NCBI GenBank assembly: GCA_930633525.1
Contig: CAKNFP010000001.1
Coordinates: forward strand, 2,582,001 to 2,646,000
DNA length: 64,000 bases
Direction of reading: 5' to 3'
From: Hyphomicrobiales bacterium
Lineage (GTDB): Bacteria > Pseudomonadota > Alphaproteobacteria > Rhizobiales > Beijerinckiaceae
The position numbers and the translations under genes are program-made. Of this stretch, positions 39,698-50,050 are shown piece after piece (the first letter of the stretch is position 1; each line of letters opens with the position of its first letter). The notes below the pieces were generated by a model. That model did not search any database, was not told the DNA's origin, and saw only the letters and a list, made by a program, of their open reading frames with translations.

Positions 39698-40216
39698 TTA
39701 CGCCGCTTCGTCTCGCTTGGCATATGCCCCGAACACGCGCGCCAGCTTCCCGGCGGGTGCGTTGACGACCTGCGCGATCTTCGTTGCCGGGGCCTGAACG
39801 AGGCCGACCAGCTTGGCGCGCAGTTCATCGAGGGACGGCAGCGCGGCCAGAGCCTTCACGCCGTCCTGGTTCAGAGCGGTCACTCCCATCGCACCGCCGA
39901 GGATAACGAGCTTGTCGTTAGCCTTGGCGAAGTCGACAGCGACCTTCGGCGCCGCAACAGGGTCGCTGGAATAAGCCAGCAACGTCGGCCCCTTGAGAAG
40001 AGGCGCGATTGATGCGACGTCCGTGCCTTCGAGAGCGATCTTGGCGAGGCGATTCTTCGCGACCTTGACCGAGGCACCGGCCTGCTTCATCTCCTTGCGG
40101 AGCTTCTGCATATCGGCGACTGTCAGGCCGGCATAGTGAGCTACGACGACGACGCCGGCTGATGAAAACACATCACCCATTGCCGCGACGAACTCGGCTT
40201 TTGCCGCTCTGTCCAC
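39698..40216 (-). CDS. rplJ: 50S ribosomal protein L10
   Basis: The 172-residue L10, the stalk base that carries L7/L12 dimers on its C-terminal helix and in many bacteria represses its own operon through the mRNA leader. [17 protein letters not shown] and [13 protein letters not shown] are diagnostic. Its leader is long (see 40217-40721). Confidence 0.96.
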   Translation of the reverse strand: MDRAAKAEFVAAMGDVFSSAGVVVVAHYAGLTVADMQKLRKEMKQAGASVKVAKNRLAKIALEGTDVASIAPLLKGPTLLAYSSDPVAAPKVAVDFAKANDKLVILGGAMGVTALNQDGVKALAALPSLDELRAKLVGLVQAPATKIAQVVNAPAGKLARVFGAYAKRDEAA

Positions 40217-40721
40217 TTGGCTCTCTCCGGTTCAGCAGCAGGGAACATCCCCGCCGCCGGCTGCACATGCCACACGCCGTGCACTAGGCTTGCACCCAAT
40301 GCGCCGCGCGCGGCGCTCGCAAGCCCTGTCCCCCAGATCGCAGAGATCAAACTCACGCCCCAGGAATAGGTCCGAACCAACCCACCGAAGGAATACCCGC
40401 AAGGGGCATCCATCACGCAAATTAGCCTTCCCCGTCTATGCTGGCTTCATATTGAATTTAAGCCGTAACCGGCACCCGCAGTCTCGGACAGGACATATGA
40501 CCGGTTCGTGCAAAGCTACCGCCTTGCCCGCCGGCCACATTCACCCGGTCGCCCGGGCGAAACTCTCAGCTTGAAAACGACGACAGCGATGTCGTGACGA
40601 ATCCAGGCAAGAATGGTTTTAATAATCATTTGCCCGCGGTTTGCCAAGAGCCCACCGCAGGCAAACAGATAAGTTGCTCCATCTAGCGCACCAATGCGCC
40701 GAAGATGAGGCAGCTGTCTTC
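40217..40721. other. 505-base rplA-rplJ intergenic region with hairpin
   Basis: No gene is visible. A 12-bp stem with one G-U (arms 40629-40640 and 40654-40665, 13-base loop) lies 57 bases past the rplA stop; the minus strand continues TGATTATT, not a proper T-run. The remaining 400 bases are the expected site of an L10 autoregulatory leader, but I could not fold one with confidence, and no clear promoter was found. Confidence 0.5.
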
Positions 40722-41420
40722 TTACGCGCCGAGCACGGACGCAGGATCGACCTTCACACCAGGCCCCATCGTCGAAGAGATGGCGACGCGCTGGACATAG
40801 GTGCCCTTCGCGCCGGACGGACGGGCCTTGGAAACCGCATCCGCGAAAGCCTTGATGTTCTCGATCAGCTTGCCTTCGTCGAAGGAAGCCTTGCCGATTC
40901 CGGCGTGGACGATACCGGCCTTCTCGACGCGGAACTCGACGGCACCGCCCTTGGCGGCCGCAACCGCTGCCTTCACGTCCATCGTCACCGTTCCGACCTT
41001 CGGGTTCGGCATCAGGCCGCGCGGGCCGAGCACCTTGCCGAGGCGGCCGACGAGCGGCATCAGGTCCGGGGTCGCGATGCAGCGATCGAAATTGATCGTG
41101 CCGCCCTGGACGATTTCGAGCAGATCCTCGGCGCCGACGATGTCCGCACCGGCGGCCTTGGCCTCGTCAGCCTTGGCGCCGCGCGCGAAGACCGCAACGC
41201 GGACGGTACGGCCGGAGCCGTTCGGCAGGTTGCAGACGCCGCGGACCATCTGGTCGGCGTGGCGGGGATCGACGCCGAGATTCATAGCCACTTCGATGGT
41301 CTCATCGAACTTGGCCTTGGCGCGCTCCTTCACCATCTTCACGGCCTCTTCGAGACCATAGAGCTTCACGCGGTCGACGCCGTCGCGAAGAGCGGTAATG
41401 CGCTTTGCTGGTTTTGCCAT
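40722..41420 (-). CDS. rplA: 50S ribosomal protein L1
   Basis: The 232-residue L1 of the mobile L1 stalk, which guides deacylated tRNA out of the E site and can repress rplK-rpl[17 protein letters not shown], and the block [20 protein letters not shown] are diagnostic. 11 bases after rplK. Confidence 0.97.
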   Translation of the reverse strand: MAKPAKRITALRDGVDRVKLYGLEEAVKMVKERAKAKFDETIEVAMNLGVDPRHADQMVRGVCNLPNGSGRTVRVAVFARGAKADEAKAAGADIVGAEDLLEIVQGGTINFDRCIATPDLMPLVGRLGKVLGPRGLMPNPKVGTVTMDVKAAVAAAKGGAVEFRVEKAGIVHAGIGKASFDEGKLIENIKAFADAVSKARPSGAKGTYVQRVAISSTMGPGVKVDPASVLGA

Positions 41421-41431
41421 GATCGACCTCC

Positions 41432-41863
41432 TCAGCCCTGGACCTCAAGGCCCATCGAGCGGGCCGAGCCTTCGATCATCGCGACAGCCGCATCCACGGA
41501 GTCGCAGTTCAGGTCGACCATCTTCTTCGTGGCGATGTCACGCAGCTGGTCGCGGGTGACCTTGCCGGCATAACCGCCCTTGCCGGGGGTCTTGGACGCG
41601 CTCGTGATGCCAGCAGCCTTCTTCAGGAAAAAGCTGACCGGCGGCTGCTTCATCTCGAAGGTGAAGGAGCGGTCCTGATACGCGGTGATGATCACCGGGA
41701 TCGGCGTGCCCTTTTCCATCTGCGCAGTCTTCGCATTGAAGGCCTTGCAGAATTCCATGATGTTGAGGCCGCGCTGACCGAGCGCCGGACCGATTGGCGG
41801 CGACGGATTGGCCGCGCCTGCCGGAACCTGAAGCTTCACGTAGCCCGTGATCTTCTTTGCCAT
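41432..41863 (-). CDS. rplK: 50S ribosomal protein L11
   Basis: The 143-residue L11 of the GTPase-associated centre, also required for RelA activation. [40 protein letters not shown] and the C-terminal RNA-binding half are diagnostic. The ATG at 41863 is taken; 52 upstream codons are not L11-like. A 258-base gap to nusG has no clear promoter beyond a weak TTGAGG/ATATTG pair. Confidence 0.97.
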   Translation of the reverse strand: MAKKITGYVKLQVPAGAANPSPPIGPALGQRGLNIMEFCKAFNAKTAQMEKGTPIPVIITAYQDRSFTFEMKQPPVSFFLKKAAGITSASKTPGKGGYAGKVTRDQLRDIATKKMVDLNCDSVDAAVAMIEGSARSMGLEVQG

Positions 41864-42121
41864 GATGGCTGCTCCCATGGGACGACGCCGCGGATGCCAA
41901 TCCGTGCGCCGGGGATGACAGATCGCGGTGCGGCCCTTCTGTTCCGGCTGGCGACCGGCGGACCTTCCGCGGATGAACCGGCAATAGACCCGCCGGCATT
42001 CTGGAGCTTGGCGCCCCAACGACTAAGGGCGGCCAGCATGCCGGCCACCCTTTGCGAAAACTCTGTAGCAATATGGCCGACCCGAAGCAAGCCTCAAGAG
42101 TCAAGCCATCACGCTAGACAA

Positions 42122-42688
42122 TCAGACCTTCTCGACCTGCCCGTATTCGAGGTCGACCGGTGTCGCGCGACCGAAGATCGACACAGCGACCTTGAGACGG
42201 GCACGTGCCTCGTCCACTTCCTCGACGACGCCGTTGAAGGATGCGAAGGGACCGTCGGCGACGCGCACCTGCTCGCCGATCTCGAAGCTGACGGAGGGCT
42301 TCGGACGATCGACGCCCTCGGCGACCTGCCCCTTGATCCGCTCCGCCTCGCGGTCCGGAATCGGCATGGGCTTGGACTTGTCCGCGCCGAGAAAGCCGGT
42401 GACCTTCGGGGTATTCTTGATCAGGTGGTAGACCTCGTCGGTGAGGTCGCACTTCACCAGGACATAGCCGGGGAAAAACTTGCGCTCGGTATCGACTTTG
42501 CGGCCGCGGCGCACCTCGACGACCTTTTCGGTCGGGACGAGGATTTCGTCGAACTTGTCCTCAAGACCGCGCTGCAGGGCCTGATCGCGCAGGGACTGGG
42601 CCACCTTGTTCTCGAAATTCGAGTAAGCGTGGACGATATACCATCGCTTCGGAGCGGATGAGAGGCTGCTCTGGCTGGGAGAAGACAT
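42122..42688 (-). CDS. nusG: transcription termination/antitermination factor NusG
   Basis: The 188-residue NusG. The NGN domain (RWYIVHAYSNFENKVAQSL) binds RNA polymerase and the KOW domain (EQVRVADGPFASFNGVVEEVD) binds Rho or S10. It is followed by an ordinary C terminus. 10 bases after secE. Confidence 0.97.
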   Translation of the reverse strand: MSSPSQSSLSSAPKRWYIVHAYSNFENKVAQSLRDQALQRGLEDKFDEILVPTEKVVEVRRGRKVDTERKFFPGYVLVKCDLTDEVYHLIKNTPKVTGFLGADKSKPMPIPDREAERIKGQVAEGVDRPKPSVSFEIGEQVRVADGPFASFNGVVEEVDEARARLKVAVSIFGRATPVDLEYGQVEKV

Positions 42689-42698
42689 CGCGAAGCTC

Positions 42699-42896
42699 CT
42701 AGCGACCGATACCGAGGATCAGCGTCACGCCGAAGCGGATGATCTGGTCGGCGAGAAGGAAAAACAGGCTTGCGACGATGACCATGACGAACACCATAGC
42801 CGTCGTGACGAGCGTCTCCTTGCGGGTCGGCCACGTGACCTTGGAGGCCTCGTTACCTACCTGCTGAATGAACTCGACCGGATTCGTCTTCGCCAT
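42699..42896 (-). CDS. secE: protein translocase subunit SecE
   Basis: The 65-residue short SecE with one membrane helix (TTAMVFVMVIVASLFFLLAD). The amphipathic stretch NPVEFIQQVGNEASKVTWPT before it carries the W-P-T/S motif of SecE. The short form is typical of alphaproteobacteria. Confidence 0.95.
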   Translation of the reverse strand: MAKTNPVEFIQQVGNEASKVTWPTRKETLVTTAMVFVMVIVASLFFLLADQIIRFGVTLILGIGR

Positions 42897-43055
42897 ATTG
42901 TCTCACCATAGCCGTCGCGCAGTGCTGATTTGGCATCGCAACGATCAACCCACAAGGGCCTGCGGCCCTGAGGCCTGTTGGAGTACCAGTCTACGATCAG
43001 CGCAACTTGCAAAAACTGCAGTCAGGAACTGAAAAGTCGACCATCGAGGATCCGC

Positions 43056-43132
43056 TGGCAGGAGTGGAGGGACTCGAACCCCCAACCCCCGGTTTTGGAG
43101 ACCGGTGCTCTAGCCAGTTGAGCTACACTCCT
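43056..43132 (-). tRNA. trpT: tRNA-Trp (CCA anticodon)
   Basis: A 77-base cloverleaf with 7-bp acceptor AGGAGTG/CACTCCT, anticodon loop CTCCAAA (anticodon CCA) and encoded 3' CCA. It lies between tuf and secE, the standard position for tRNA-Trp. Confidence 0.98.
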
Positions 43133-43296
43133 AGCGGATGCCTGCGGTAGCAGGCCGACAATGGCGTCCCCTCAAGCCAAAGCCAAGCTCAAGATGGAAT
43201 CGCCACGCCATTCCTATACATCACTCGCGCGACATGGCGATAGGCGAATGATGGGAATATTCACTGTCGCGCCGAGATACCGGCGCGACAGCCGCA

Positions 43297-44542
<1,246 letters not shown>

Positions 44543-44807
44543 AGTCACAAACCCTGGGCATTGCCATCATGATAAAGGATCGGGGCTACTGATCCCCCGA
44601 AATTGCGCGATCGTCTAGGGGGTTTCACTCGCTTGCGCAAGTGCCAGCGGCGCAATTAGTGCCGATTGTGGGGGATGCCCGCTGCGACACCTTCAACAAT
44701 ATGCCTCTGCAACCGGTCCCGACAAACACTAAATCACGTCCCTGCCCGCCGCGCTGTCCGACAACGCCGTGCTCAAAACCATCAACGAATGGACTTCGAT
44801 GAGGCCG

Positions 44808-44881
44808 TGGAGCGGGTGAAGGGAATCGAACCCTCGTCATCAGCTTGGAAGGCTGTTGCTCTACCATTGAGCTACACCCGC
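44808..44881 (-). tRNA. glyT: tRNA-Gly (TCC anticodon)
   Basis: A 74-base cloverleaf: acceptor GCGGGTG/CACCCGC, anticodon loop CTTCCAA (anticodon TCC) and encoded CCA. The anticodon stem has an A-A mismatch at its base, also seen in related bacteria. It lies upstream of tuf. Confidence 0.97.
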
Positions 44882-44901
44882 TAACGCACGTCAGGCTTGG
44901 A

Positions 44902-44986
44902 TGGTGGAGGGGGTTGGATTCGAACCAACGTAGGCGTAGCCAACGGATTTACAGTCCGTCCCCTTTAACCACTCGGGCACCCCTCC
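44902..44986 (-). tRNA. tyrU: tRNA-Tyr (GTA anticodon)
   Basis: An 85-base class II tRNA with long variable arm, acceptor GGAGGGG/CCCCTCC, anticodon loop CTGTAAA (anticodon GTA) and encoded CCA. It is 20 bases upstream of tRNA-Gly. Confidence 0.97.
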
Positions 44987-45230
44987 GGCCCATCCAGCAT
45001 GACCGACCCCGGTGGGCCGATCACCTTTCCGCTCACCTGCGGCGCAGGAGCAGTGGCGCGTTCTTAAGAGGAGGCGGTTATGGGTGTCAACTGCAAAACC
45101 GGGCTGGCGCGCCACAATCCCCTGTGTCAAACCTGCCCGACCATGAGCCCGGCCGGCTCGCATCGCGTAAACGCCTTGCTAGCCGGGCCCTGGCCGTACC
45201 ATGCCCACCCTGTGGAAACGAGCAGTAACG

Positions 45231-46070
45231 ATGAGTGATGATCAGCGCCGGCCCCGCCACGGCAAATCTGGCCCTGGCCATAAATCCGGCCCTGGCAGAT
45301 CGAATCGCCTCGCATCGCGGCCGGACTGGCGCGCCCGACGGGCGGCCGAGATCGAGGACGGTGTCGTTCTCTACGGCTGGCATCCCGTCGTCGAGGCACT
45401 TTCGAATCCGAAGCGCCGCATCCGCCGTCTGCTCGTAACCGAGAACGCCCAACGACGCCTGACCGAGGAACTGGGATCACTGCGCGTCACGCCGGAACTC
45501 GTCCGCCCGGACGAGATCGCACGCAAGCTGGACCCTGACGCGGTGCATCAGGGTCTCTATGTCGAGGCAGATCCCCTGCCCTCGCCCACCATCGAGACGA
45601 TGAATGCGCAATCGCTGATTCTCGTCCTCGATCAGATCACCGATCCGCATAATGTCGGCGCCATCGTCCGCACCGCCGCCGCCTTCGGCGTGGACAGCAT
45701 CGTGACGACTGCCCGGCACAGCCCCTCGGCCACGGGTGTGATGGCCAAATCCGCGTCGGGCGGGCTGGAGCATGTGCCCTTCACCATCGTGCGCAACCTC
45801 GCCGGCGCCCTGCAGACCCTCCGCGAGCGCGGCTTCCTGTGCATCGGGCTTGATTCCGCCGGCGAGACCGAGCTCGAGGCCGTCCCCCTGCGCCGGCCCG
45901 TCGCGCTCGTCCTCGGTGCGGAAGGCAAAGGCCTGCGGCAGCTCACCCGGGAACGCTGCAACGTGCTCGCGCGGCTCGACATGCCGGGAAGCATCAAGAG
46001 CCTGAATGTGTCCAACGCCGCCGCGGTCGCCCTCTACGCCACCTCGCGCGCGCTCGCCGCTCTTGATTGA
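45231..46070 (+). CDS. rlmB: 23S rRNA 2'-O-methyltransferase, TrmH/RlmB family
   Basis: A 279-residue SPOUT methyltransferase. A basic low-complexity N terminus (R/G/P-rich) is followed by the substrate-binding domain (VLYGWHPVVEAL...) and the SPOUT domain with motif 1 DQITDPHNVGAIVRTAAAFG, motif 2 LVLGAEGKGLR and motif 3 SIKSLNVSNAAAVALY. This is the RlmB group, which methylates G2251 of 23S rRNA. The ATG at 45231 is preferred over 45201, where ten extra residues are not conserved. It is divergent from the tRNA-Tyr gene. Confidence 0.9.
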   Translation: MSDDQRRPRHGKSGPGHKSGPGRSNRLASRPDWRARRAAEIEDGVVLYGWHPVVEALSNPKRRIRRLLVTENAQRRLTEELGSLRVTPELVRPDEIARKLDPDAVHQGLYVEADPLPSPTIETMNAQSLILVLDQITDPHNVGAIVRTAAAFGVDSIVTTARHSPSATGVMAKSASGGLEHVPFTIVRNLAGALQTLRERGFLCIGLDSAGETELEAVPLRRPVALVLGAEGKGLRQLTRERCNVLARLDMPGSIKSLNVSNAAAVALYATSRALAALD

Positions 46071-46074
46071 CACG

Positions 46075-46099
46075 CGCGGGCGCCTGCGCGCCCGCGTTT
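46075..46099 (+). terminator. probable terminator after rlmB
   Basis: A 9-bp all-GC stem (46075-46083 with 46088-46096, loop CTGC) directly after the rlmB stop, followed by TTTC. The T-run is short, so efficiency is uncertain. Confidence 0.6.
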
Positions 46100-46432
46100 C
46101 GTCCAACCACCGCAACTCCGGCTTGGCCCAACGCCGCGGCATGCCTTCCCACCGCTGCCCCTTTCGGCGGCTGCGGGGCACCCGCCCGGGCCGGATCACA
46201 GGCATGATCGACCGCTCAGCTGACCGCCTGGACGGCCGCGCATCGGCACATTCAACTTTCGAATGACGACGAATTGACGAGCGACACGGCACAGCCTCCC
46301 GCCGTAGTTTTCCCGTATTGAACGTACGATCGGCCATGATTCCCAGGGTGGCTGCAATGTTCGCAAGCAATCCTGATCTGAATTATCAAGATCGGAAGAC
46401 AATAAAACGAGGAAACACTTTAGGAGGCGTCA
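46100..46432. other. intergenic region upstream of the transporter gene
   Basis: About 330 bases without a gene. TTGACG occurs at 46274-46279 and TTGAAC at 46318-46323, neither with a good -10 box. A short GATCT/AGATC inverted repeat (46376-46394) lies before a strong AGGAGG ribosome site for the transporter gene. Confidence 0.35.
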
Positions 46433-48115
46433 ATGAGCGTCGCGGCAGCAGAAGCGATATCCGAGCAGAAGCGCCCCATGACTCGCGAAGAGCGCAAAGT
46501 TATCATTGCGTCTTCGCTTGGCACGGTCTTTGAATGGTATGATTTTTACTTGGCGGGTTCCCTCGCCATCAATATTTCGATGAATTTCTTTTCCGGCGTC
46601 AATCCGACGGCCGGATTTATTTTTACGTTGCTGGGCTTCGCCGCCGGCTTCGCAGTGCGGCCCTTCGGTGCCTTGTTCTTCGGACGGCTCGGCGACCTCA
46701 TCGGCAGAAAGTATACGTTCCTCGTGACGATGACCGTCATGGGTATTTCGACCTTCGTCGTCGGCCTGCTGCCCAGCTACGCCTCTATCGGCATCATCGC
46801 CCCGATTGCCTTCGTCGCCTGCCGCCTGCTGCAGGGCCTCGCGCTCGGCGGTGAATATGGTGGCGCCGCGACCTATGTGGCGGAGCACGCACCCCAGGGA
46901 CGCCGAGGCTTCTATACGTCATGGATCCAGACGACCGCGACGGTCGGCCTGTTCCTGTCGCTCGTCGTCATTCTCATCCTGCGTGTGTCGATGTCGACCG
47001 AAGCCTTCAACGAATGGGGCTGGCGCGTTCCCTTCCTCCTGTCGATCCTTCTGCTCGGCGTGTCCATCTGGATCCGTCTGCAGCTCCAGGAATCCCCCGC
47101 CTTCGTGAAGATGAAGGAAGAAGGCACGGGCTCGAAAGCCCCCCTCAAGGAAGCTTTCGGTACATGGCGGAATGCCAAGATCGGCATCATCGCGCTGCTC
47201 GGCGGCACCGCCGGCCAGGCCGTTGTCTGGTATACAGGCCAGTTCTACGCCCTGTTCTTCCTGACACAGACCTTGAAGATTGACGGAACGACAGCGAATA
47301 TTCTGATCGCTCTCGCTCTCCTCATAGGCACACCCTTCTTCGTGGTCTTCGGCTGGCTGTCCGATCGCATCGGCCGCAAGCCCATCATCCTAGCGGGCTG
47401 CCTGATCGCCGCGATCGCCTATTTCCCGCTGTTCGCCGCGCTTGGCAAATATGGCAATCCCACCTTGATCGCGGCGCAGGAAAGCGCGCCGGTGACAGTC
47501 ATCGCCAACCCGGCCGAATGCTCGTTCCAGTTCAACCCTGTGGGCACATCGAGCTTCACGACTTCTTGCGATATCGCCAAATCCTTCCTGGCCCGCAATG
47601 CCGTGAACTACGCGAATGAAGCAGCTCCGGCGGGTACAATCGCGAAGATCCGCATCGGCGACCAGGTCATCGAGTCTTTCGACGCCCGCGCGGCCGGCGC
47701 CGAAGCCGCCACCCGCACAGCCGCCTTCACAAAGGCCGCAACGGACGCCATCCGTTCCCACGGCTATCCCGCCGCGGCGGATCCCGCCAAGATCAACATA
47801 GTCATGATGACGCTCCTACTCACCGTCCTCGTGATCTTCGTGACGATGGTCTATGGCCCCATTGCCGCGTTGCTGGTGGAACTCTTCCCCACACGTATCC
47901 GCTACTCCGGCATGTCCTTGCCGTATCACATCGGCAACGGCTGGTTTGGCGGCTTCCTTCCGCCTACCGCCTTCGCCATCGTTGCGGCTACCGGCAATAT
48001 TTACTCCGGCCTGTGGTATCCCATTATCATCGCACTGATGACGTTCGTGGTCGGTCTTCTCCTGATGCCCGAGACCAAGGATCGCGACATCTTCACTTAC
48101 GAAGGGGACAAGTGA
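46433..48115 (+). CDS. MHS-family metabolite:proton symporter (MFS)
   Basis: A 560-residue major facilitator of the metabolite:H+ symporter type (ProP/KgtP/ShiA group), with twelve predicted membrane helices. Signatures are FEWYDFYLAG in TM1 (33-42), GRLGDLIGRKYT in the first cytoplasmic loop (84-95), and LQGLALGGEYGGAA in TM4. Between TM9-10 there is a large hydrophilic insert (about 340-454) with two cysteines (363, 379). The solute is probably an organic acid or betaine but cannot be assigned. A very strong AGGAGG site precedes the ATG. Confidence 0.88.
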   Translation: MSVAAAEAISEQKRPMTREERKVIIASSLGTVFEWYDFYLAGSLAINISMNFFSGVNPTAGFIFTLLGFAAGFAVRPFGALFFGRLGDLIGRKYTFLVTMTVMGISTFVVGLLPSYASIGIIAPIAFVACRLLQGLALGGEYGGAATYVAEHAPQGRRGFYTSWIQTTATVGLFLSLVVILILRVSMSTEAFNEWGWRVPFLLSILLLGVSIWIRLQLQESPAFVKMKEEGTGSKAPLKEAFGTWRNAKIGIIALLGGTAGQAVVWYTGQFYALFFLTQTLKIDGTTANILIALALLIGTPFFVVFGWLSDRIGRKPIILAGCLIAAIAYFPLFAALGKYGNPTLIAAQESAPVTVIANPAECSFQFNPVGTSSFTTSCDIAKSFLARNAVNYANEAAPAGTIAKIRIGDQVIESFDARAAGAEAATRTAAFTKAATDAIRSHGYPAAADPAKINIVMMTLLLTVLVIFVTMVYGPIAALLVELFPTRIRYSGMSLPYHIGNGWFGGFLPPTAFAIVAATGNIYSGLWYPIIIALMTFVVGLLLMPETKDRDIFTYEGDK

Positions 48116-48296
48116 CCCGGAACCAGCGTCCCCCGGCATCTGATAAGCTTGTCCGGCGCCGCGGGACATTCGACATCAGGACAATTTGAGCCTGCGAACA
48201 CATAAAAACTGCAATTCCGGTCGAAGCTCGCGGAACTTGGTCCTTACTCCAACGTTGTCAGACCAGGAAATTGATGCGTTTATCGAGACCCTGCAA

Positions 48297-48324
48297 ACCC
48301 CGCCTCACGGCGGGGTCTTTTTTT
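48297..48324 (+). terminator. intrinsic terminator
   Basis: An 8-bp stem (48297-48304 with 48309-48316, loop TCAC) followed by CTTTTTTT. It lies 180 bases past the transporter stop, leaving room for a 3' UTR or a small RNA. On the minus strand the same stem is followed by TTTG and could weakly stop the convergent gene. Confidence 0.9.
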
Positions 48325-48372
48325 GAGCCGAGCACCGGCAGGCGCGCTGCTCGGCCGATGCAAAAATTCTCA

Positions 48373-48900
48373 TCAGCGTTGGCAGACCGTGACGGTCCGT
48401 GTCCGCCAGACGCCGTTGACGATCACGCGGCGCGGGGCACGGTAGCAATAGGATCGACTTGAATTGGCCGCCGCCGCGATGCCGGCTCCGAGAATAGCGC
48501 CCGTCGCCAAGGCAGCGCCGGCCCCCCAGCCATCATATCCGTAGCCGTAGCCGTAGCCGTAGTAGGGACCATAGCCATAGGCAGGGCCACCGTACCAGCC
48601 GGCTCGCCATCCGGGGCGGGCATACCAGCCACCATTCCAGCCGGGACGCCATCCGGCATTCCAGCCCGGACGATACCCCCAGCCCGGACGGTTCCAGCCT
48701 CCGCCGCCCCAGCCCGGCCTCACCCCGGGCGCGAAGCGCGGCCCGCCTCCTCCCCAACCGGGTCTGCCGCCCCAATGGGCGCCACCGCCACCTCTCCATT
48801 GCGCTTCGGCGGGGGTTGGCACGCTCGCGACCATGAAGGTCGCCGCGACCATCGCGCCCGCGCTGCATAGAAGCGTCTTAATGGGTTTGAAATTTCGCAT
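48373..48900 (-). CDS. exported Gly/Trp/Tyr-rich protein with C-terminal two-cysteine motif
   Basis: A 175-residue secreted protein: signal peptide (1-34, cut after PAEAQ), a low-complexity core of W-G/P-G-W and R-P-G-W repeats and a GYGYGYGY run, a short hydrophobic GAGAALATGAILGAGIAAAA segment, and a C-terminal motif C-Y-x-A-P-R-R-V-x-V-x-G-x-W with a final T-V-x-V-C. The ATG at 48900 has GGGAG 8 bases upstream. The C-terminal motif recurs in the next gene. Function unknown; the two cysteines may form a disulphide outside the cytoplasm. Confidence 0.75.
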   Translation of the reverse strand: MRNFKPIKTLLCSAGAMVAATFMVASVPTPAEAQWRGGGGAHWGGRPGWGGGGPRFAPGVRPGWGGGGWNRPGWGYRPGWNAGWRPGWNGGWYARPGWRAGWYGGPAYGYGPYYGYGYGYGYDGWGAGAALATGAILGAGIAAAANSSRSYCYRAPRRVIVNGVWRTRTVTVCQR

Positions 48901-49069
48901 GAACGTTCTCCCGCTCAAGCTATTCCCGACGATCGAAGCTGCTTGCCGCGACCTCCTTTATCGGTAAACGCGGGCAGACCCCGCCCCGTTCCACAGGGCC
49001 TTCCGGATGCAAGGCCTCCACGACTGAGGCGGCGGTCCGTCCCGCTGGATCCGTTTGACCGAAGCCCCT

Positions 49070-49100
49070 CAAAAGAAAAGGCCCCGCATCGGCGGGGCCT
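49070..49100 (-). terminator. intrinsic terminator
   Basis: A 9-bp stem (49079-49087 with 49092-49100) followed on the minus strand by TTTTCTTTT, 22 bases after the stop of the preceding small exported protein gene. Confidence 0.88.
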
Positions 49101-49122
49101 CTCGATGGACGCTGTTGACTGG

Positions 49123-49479
49123 TCAGTCGCAGACCGTGATGCGGCGCACGGTCCAGCCCCATCCCTCGACCCAGACACGTCGGGGCGCGACATAGCAAGC
49201 CGGGCCCTCGTCATAGGCATCATAGGCCCATGGAGGGGGCGGAGGGGCGGACGCGCGCGCCGCTCCGGCAGCGAGCGCACCAAGCGCCAGGCCTCCGACG
49301 ATACCGGCGGCGACCGCCCCGCCATTGCCGCCGTGATAACGATAATAGCCCTGCCGGCCATACCAACCCGCCGACGCTTCCCCCGCGCCGGCCGCGAGCC
49401 CGCCGAGGAGCGTCAGGCCGGCAAGACCGGCCGCAACAACTTTCTTGGACAGGCCGTTGAACGAAACGGAACGGATCAT
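49123..49479 (-). CDS. small exported protein with C-terminal two-cysteine motif
   Basis: A 118-residue exported protein: signal peptide about 1-36 (KKVVAAGLAGLTLLGGLAAG, cut near GEASA), a short Y/G/R-rich stretch, a hydrophobic AVAAGIVGGLALGALAAGAA segment, and the motif C-Y-V-A-P-R-R-V-W-V-E-G-W-G-W ending T-V-C-D. The layout is the same as in the protein at 48373-48900, so they are probably paralogues of different length. The ATG at 49479 has GAGGATGAG upstream; the 99 upstream residues of the longer frame are not signal-like. Function unknown. Confidence 0.72.
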   Translation of the reverse strand: MIRSVSFNGLSKKVVAAGLAGLTLLGGLAAGAGEASAGWYGRQGYYRYHGGNGGAVAAGIVGGLALGALAAGAARASAPPPPPWAYDAYDEGPACYVAPRRVWVEGWGWTVRRITVCD

Positions 49480-49812
49480 AATCTCATCCTCGATACCATT
49501 GGCGAGAGCCTGTGGTTCATTGCGAAAGCAGGCTCTCGTCACTTCCATATCGAGAAAAAATGATCGCTCATTGTGGCCTAACGTGGCCGCAAGCGCGGCC
49601 TTGACAAGGCGGGAAAATCTTTCGATCGCATCGTCAGCATCGAGAGTGGCAGACGGCTGCTCAGCATGAGATTTCCGACACGATGCGGGCTCCGAGAGAC
49701 GGACACCCGTCGCGAGAGGCACACGCCGATCCCAATCGCCGCCCCCGTCGCCAAGCCCCCTTGCGGATTGCCGCAAAGACTGGTAGCCGAGACACCCACG
49801 CGCACCGCGCTG

Positions 49813-49888
49813 GCCGGTTTAGCTCAGCTGGTAGAGCACCTGATTTGTAATCAGGGGGTCGGGGGTTCGAATCCCTCAACCGGCACCA
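49813..49888 (+). tRNA. thrT: tRNA-Thr (TGT anticodon)
   Basis: A 76-base cloverleaf, acceptor GCCGGTT/AACCGGC, anticodon loop TTTGTAA (anticodon TGT), T-arm GGGGGTTCGAATCCCTC and encoded CCA. It is on the plus strand, 5 kb from the Tyr/Gly pair. Confidence 0.98.
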
Positions 49889-50050
49889 CATCCCATCTTG
49901 CACTGTGCGGATCTGTTGCCTGTCAACAGACTTGGAATGGCAGACTATCTGCCCCGGTCCTGCCGGTATCGGGCGGACCCGGGATCGGCCGTGTGCTCCG
50001 GGATGCAGCTGTCGTGTTGCTCGCTGGCAATAGTCCGCAGATGCGCCGAA

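Noticed and set aside
48541..48560. CGTAGC repeats as a CRISPR or satellite array
   Set aside because: They are short codon repeats coding for Gly-Tyr inside the exported protein. No CRISPR array was seen anywhere in the window.
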